16,008 nucleotides of DNA from the NCBI GenBank assembly GCA_905221435.1, contig CAJNDD010000033.1, positions 1 to 16,008 of the forward strand. Reading direction: 5' to 3'. Below, one piece after another: positions 14,690 to 16,008 of the stretch; positions within the stretch are counted from its first letter, which is position 1; each line of letters begins with the position of its first letter. Position numbers and translations under genes: made by a program. This stretch comes from a bacterium (GTDB taxonomy: Bacteria; Bacillota; Bacilli; Lactobacillales; Streptococcaceae). Under the pieces are notes generated by a model. That model ran no database searches. It had not been told where the DNA came from and worked only from the letters and a program-made list of their open reading frames with translations.

Positions 14690-15538
14690 ATGATCCGAAA
14701 AGTTCAGCCTATTATCACTATCATACTTGGGGCCGCTATTTATGCCTTTGGTCTTACCTATTTTGTAGTTCCCTATCATCTATTTGAGGGTGGTGCGACA
14801 GGTATTACCTTGATTACCTTCTACCTCTTTAAAATCCCTGTCTCAGTGATGAATCTCTTGATTAACATCCCTCTCTTTATCCTGGCTTGGAAGATATTTG
14901 GTCTCAAGACTCTCTACTCCAGCCTTCTAGGATCCATTTCACTTTCCGTTTGGCTAGCAATCTTTGAGCGCATTCCTTTGCACATCGATTTGCAAGGCGA
15001 TCTCATTATCGTCTCTCTAGTTTCTGGTGTTTTACTGGGAGTTGGTTTAGGAATTATCTTTAATGCTGGTGGTACAACAGGTGGATCAGATATTGTTGCT
15101 CGCATCCTCAACAAATACACCAATATTTCAATCGGAAAATTGCTTTTCTCGCTTGATTTCATTATTCTAATGTTGATTTTGATTATCTTCCAAGATTTGC
15201 GCCTAGTGACTTATACCCTCTTATTTGACTTTATCATCGCTCGTGTTATCGACCTGATCGGTGAAGGAGGTTATGCTGGTAAAGGATTTATGATTATAAC
15301 TCAATTTCCAGATCAGTTAGCCGAAAAAATTAACGATGAACTCGGACGTGGTGTTACCTTTATATCTGGTCAAGGCTACTACAGCAAAAAGGATTTAAAA
15401 ATTATCTACTGTATCGTCGGTCGAAATGAAATCGTTAAAATGAAAGATATGATTCACAAAATTGATCCTCAAGCCTTTATCACCATCACTGAGGCTCATG
15501 AAATTCTGGGTGAAGGATTTACTTATGTGAAAGATTAA
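14690..15538 (+). CDS. YitT-family membrane protein (DUF161 plus DUF2179)
   Basis: This 282-aa protein has the YitT layout: five or six membrane segments in the first 190 residues, including the glycine-rich motifs HLFEGGATGITLITFY (about 30-45) and FNAGGTTGGSDIVARIL (about 123-139), and a soluble C-terminal DUF2179 domain (about 195-278, starting GKGFMIITQFPDQLAEKIN). The biochemical function of the family is unknown. I chose the ATG at 14690, which has GAGGGAAA upstream. A frame opening with TTG at 14645 would include the promoter's TATAAT and is not real. The gene is transcribed away from the degV-family gene. Its stop lies 15 bp from the right-hand IS, which seems to have split its terminator. 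Confidence 0.92.
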   Translation: MIRKVQPIITIILGAAIYAFGLTYFVVPYHLFEGGATGITLITFYLFKIPVSVMNLLINIPLFILAWKIFGLKTLYSSLLGSISLSVWLAIFERIPLHIDLQGDLIIVSLVSGVLLGVGLGIIFNAGGTTGGSDIVARILNKYTNISIGKLLFSLDFIILMLILIIFQDLRLVTYTLLFDFIIARVIDLIGEGGYAGKGFMIITQFPDQLAEKINDELGRGVTFISGQGYYSKKDLKIIYCIVGRNEIVKMKDMIHKIDPQAFITITEAHEILGEGFTYVKD

Positions 15539-15553
15539 AAAAAGCTGGGAATT
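15539..15553 (+). terminator. Half of an intrinsic terminator of the yitT-family gene, apparently split by the IS
   Basis: After the stop codon comes an A-run and GCTGGGAATT, then the IS tip. This looks like the A-tract and left arm of a bidirectional hairpin whose right arm (CCCAGC plus T-run) is missing. The same arrangement is found at the other IS junction (456-473). The intact form is inferred. Confidence 0.45.
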
Positions 15554-15583
15554 TGTACTGACCCCAAAAAGTTGGACAAATAA

Positions 15584-16006
15584 TTATTGAAAGGATTTAG
15601 TTCTGTACTGCACAGGACTAAGTCCTTTTAGTTTGACTTTAATTCGTTTGTTGTTGTAGTAATCAATGTAGTCCACAATAGCTTGTTCCAATTGATTAAG
15701 TGATTTAAATGTCTTCTCATAGCCGTAAAACATTTCGGATTTCAAAATGCCAAAGAAGGACTCCATCATCCCATTGTCTGGGCTGTTGCCCTTGCGGGAC
15801 ATAGATGCTTGAATTCCCTTACTCTCTAGAAACCGATGATAAGAATCGTGTTGGTATTGCCAGCCCTGGTCACTGTGGAGAATCGTATTCTCATAGTGCT
15901 TCTCTGTGAATGCCTGTTCTAACATCGTTTGTACTTGTTCTAAATTAGGCGAACAAGAAAGATTAAAAGCAATAATTTCGCTGTTAAAGCCATCTAAAAC
16001 TGGTGA
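15584..16006 (-). CDS. IS3-family transposase OrfB, 5'-truncated by the window edge (second copy)
   Basis: The visible protein is the same as in the left copy: about 140 codons open to the window edge, with the second catalytic Asp in HSDQGWQY, the Glu in DNGMMESFFG, and the tail GLSPVQYRTKSFQ. Its real start lies outside the window. No stop codons or frameshifts are seen in the visible part, so the element may be active, but this needs its missing half. Confidence 0.9.
   Translation of the reverse strand, partial: SPVLDGFNSEIIAFNLSCSPNLEQVQTMLEQAFTEKHYENTILHSDQGWQYQHDSYHRFLESKGIQASMSRKGNSPDNGMMESFFGILKSEMFYGYEKTFKSLNQLEQAIVDYIDYYNNKRIKVKLKGLSPVQYRTKSFQ
15590..15628. terminator. 17-bp hairpin inside the IS right end (right copy)
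   Basis: Arms 15590-15606 and 15612-15628 pair over 17 positions with two G-U pairs and enclose the loop ACTGC. TTTTAGTTT follows in the plus direction and CCTTTC in the minus direction. It overlaps the codons for GLSPVQYRTKSF. For transcripts of the yitT-family gene it lies 52 bp after the stop and could replace the split native terminator. Confidence 0.65.
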
Positions 16007-16008
16007 TA

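Larger units (their letters stand above)
15554..16008 (-). mobile_element. Right-end part of an IS3-family (IS150-group) insertion sequence, second copy
   Basis: This is an inverted copy of 1-455, of exactly the same length and ending at the same internal base. The tip TGTACTGACCCC begins at 15554. The orientation relative to the neighbouring gene is the same as at the left end: the gene is transcribed into the right end of the element. The rest of the element lies outside the window. Confidence 0.9.

Noticed and set aside
1..16008. Composite transposon: 15 kb between two inverted IS copies
   Set aside because: The enclosed genes include HU, tex and other core functions, and the IS pieces end at the same base as the window, which is better explained by assembly breaks.
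1..16008. tRNA, rRNA or riboswitch genes
   Set aside because: I saw no cloverleaf, T-box or recognisable riboswitch pattern on either strand by eye; a covariance-model scan was not possible.

Overview
The window looks like chromosomal DNA of a mitis-group Streptococcus (S. mitis, S. oralis or S. pneumoniae relatives). This rests on recognising the HU, Tex, SprT-like, DegV and BceAB-type proteins as streptococcal in sequence, on the AT-rich composition, and on the extended -10 promoters. Species cannot be fixed from the sequence alone.

Layout. Both ends are the same 455-bp piece of an IS3-family (IS150-group) insertion sequence in opposite orientation, broken at exactly the same internal base. 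The window is therefore probably a whole assembly contig bounded by IS copies. From the left: (1) a minus-strand operon of a 36-aa basic peptide, a BceA-type ATPase and a BceB-type permease, with a BceR-type operator upstream and no two-component system nearby; (2) a plus-strand pair of a ~7-TM bacteriocin-associated membrane protein and its ABC ATPase (lactococcin-972/streptococcin type) with no recognisable bacteriocin precursor gene; (3) a minus-strand block tex - sprT-like - pspC-domain gene; (4) a plus-strand operon of a 43-aa charged protein, a DUF318 (YcgR-type) permease and a DUF1980 (YcgQ-type) protein; (5) a decayed, AT-rich accessory block at about 11.3-13.2 kb; (6) the HU gene and a degV-family gene (minus), then a divergent yitT-family gene (plus) that runs into the right-hand IS.

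The accessory block is the least ordinary part. It holds three paralogues of an unrecognised multi-pass membrane protein: one intact, one with two frameshifts, and one reduced to an internal fragment next to the relic of an older IS150-group element. Each of the two copies whose start survives is preceded by the tail of a different small ORF that overlaps its start codon. The pattern resembles a degenerating immunity/effector array, but its function is unknown.

A second theme is IS elements and transcription termination. Each terminal IS sits directly after half of what looks like an intrinsic terminator of the adjacent gene. The IS carries its own near-perfect 17-bp hairpin at that end, and the counterpart of this hairpin in the old relic lies where the permease/DUF1980 operon needs a terminator.
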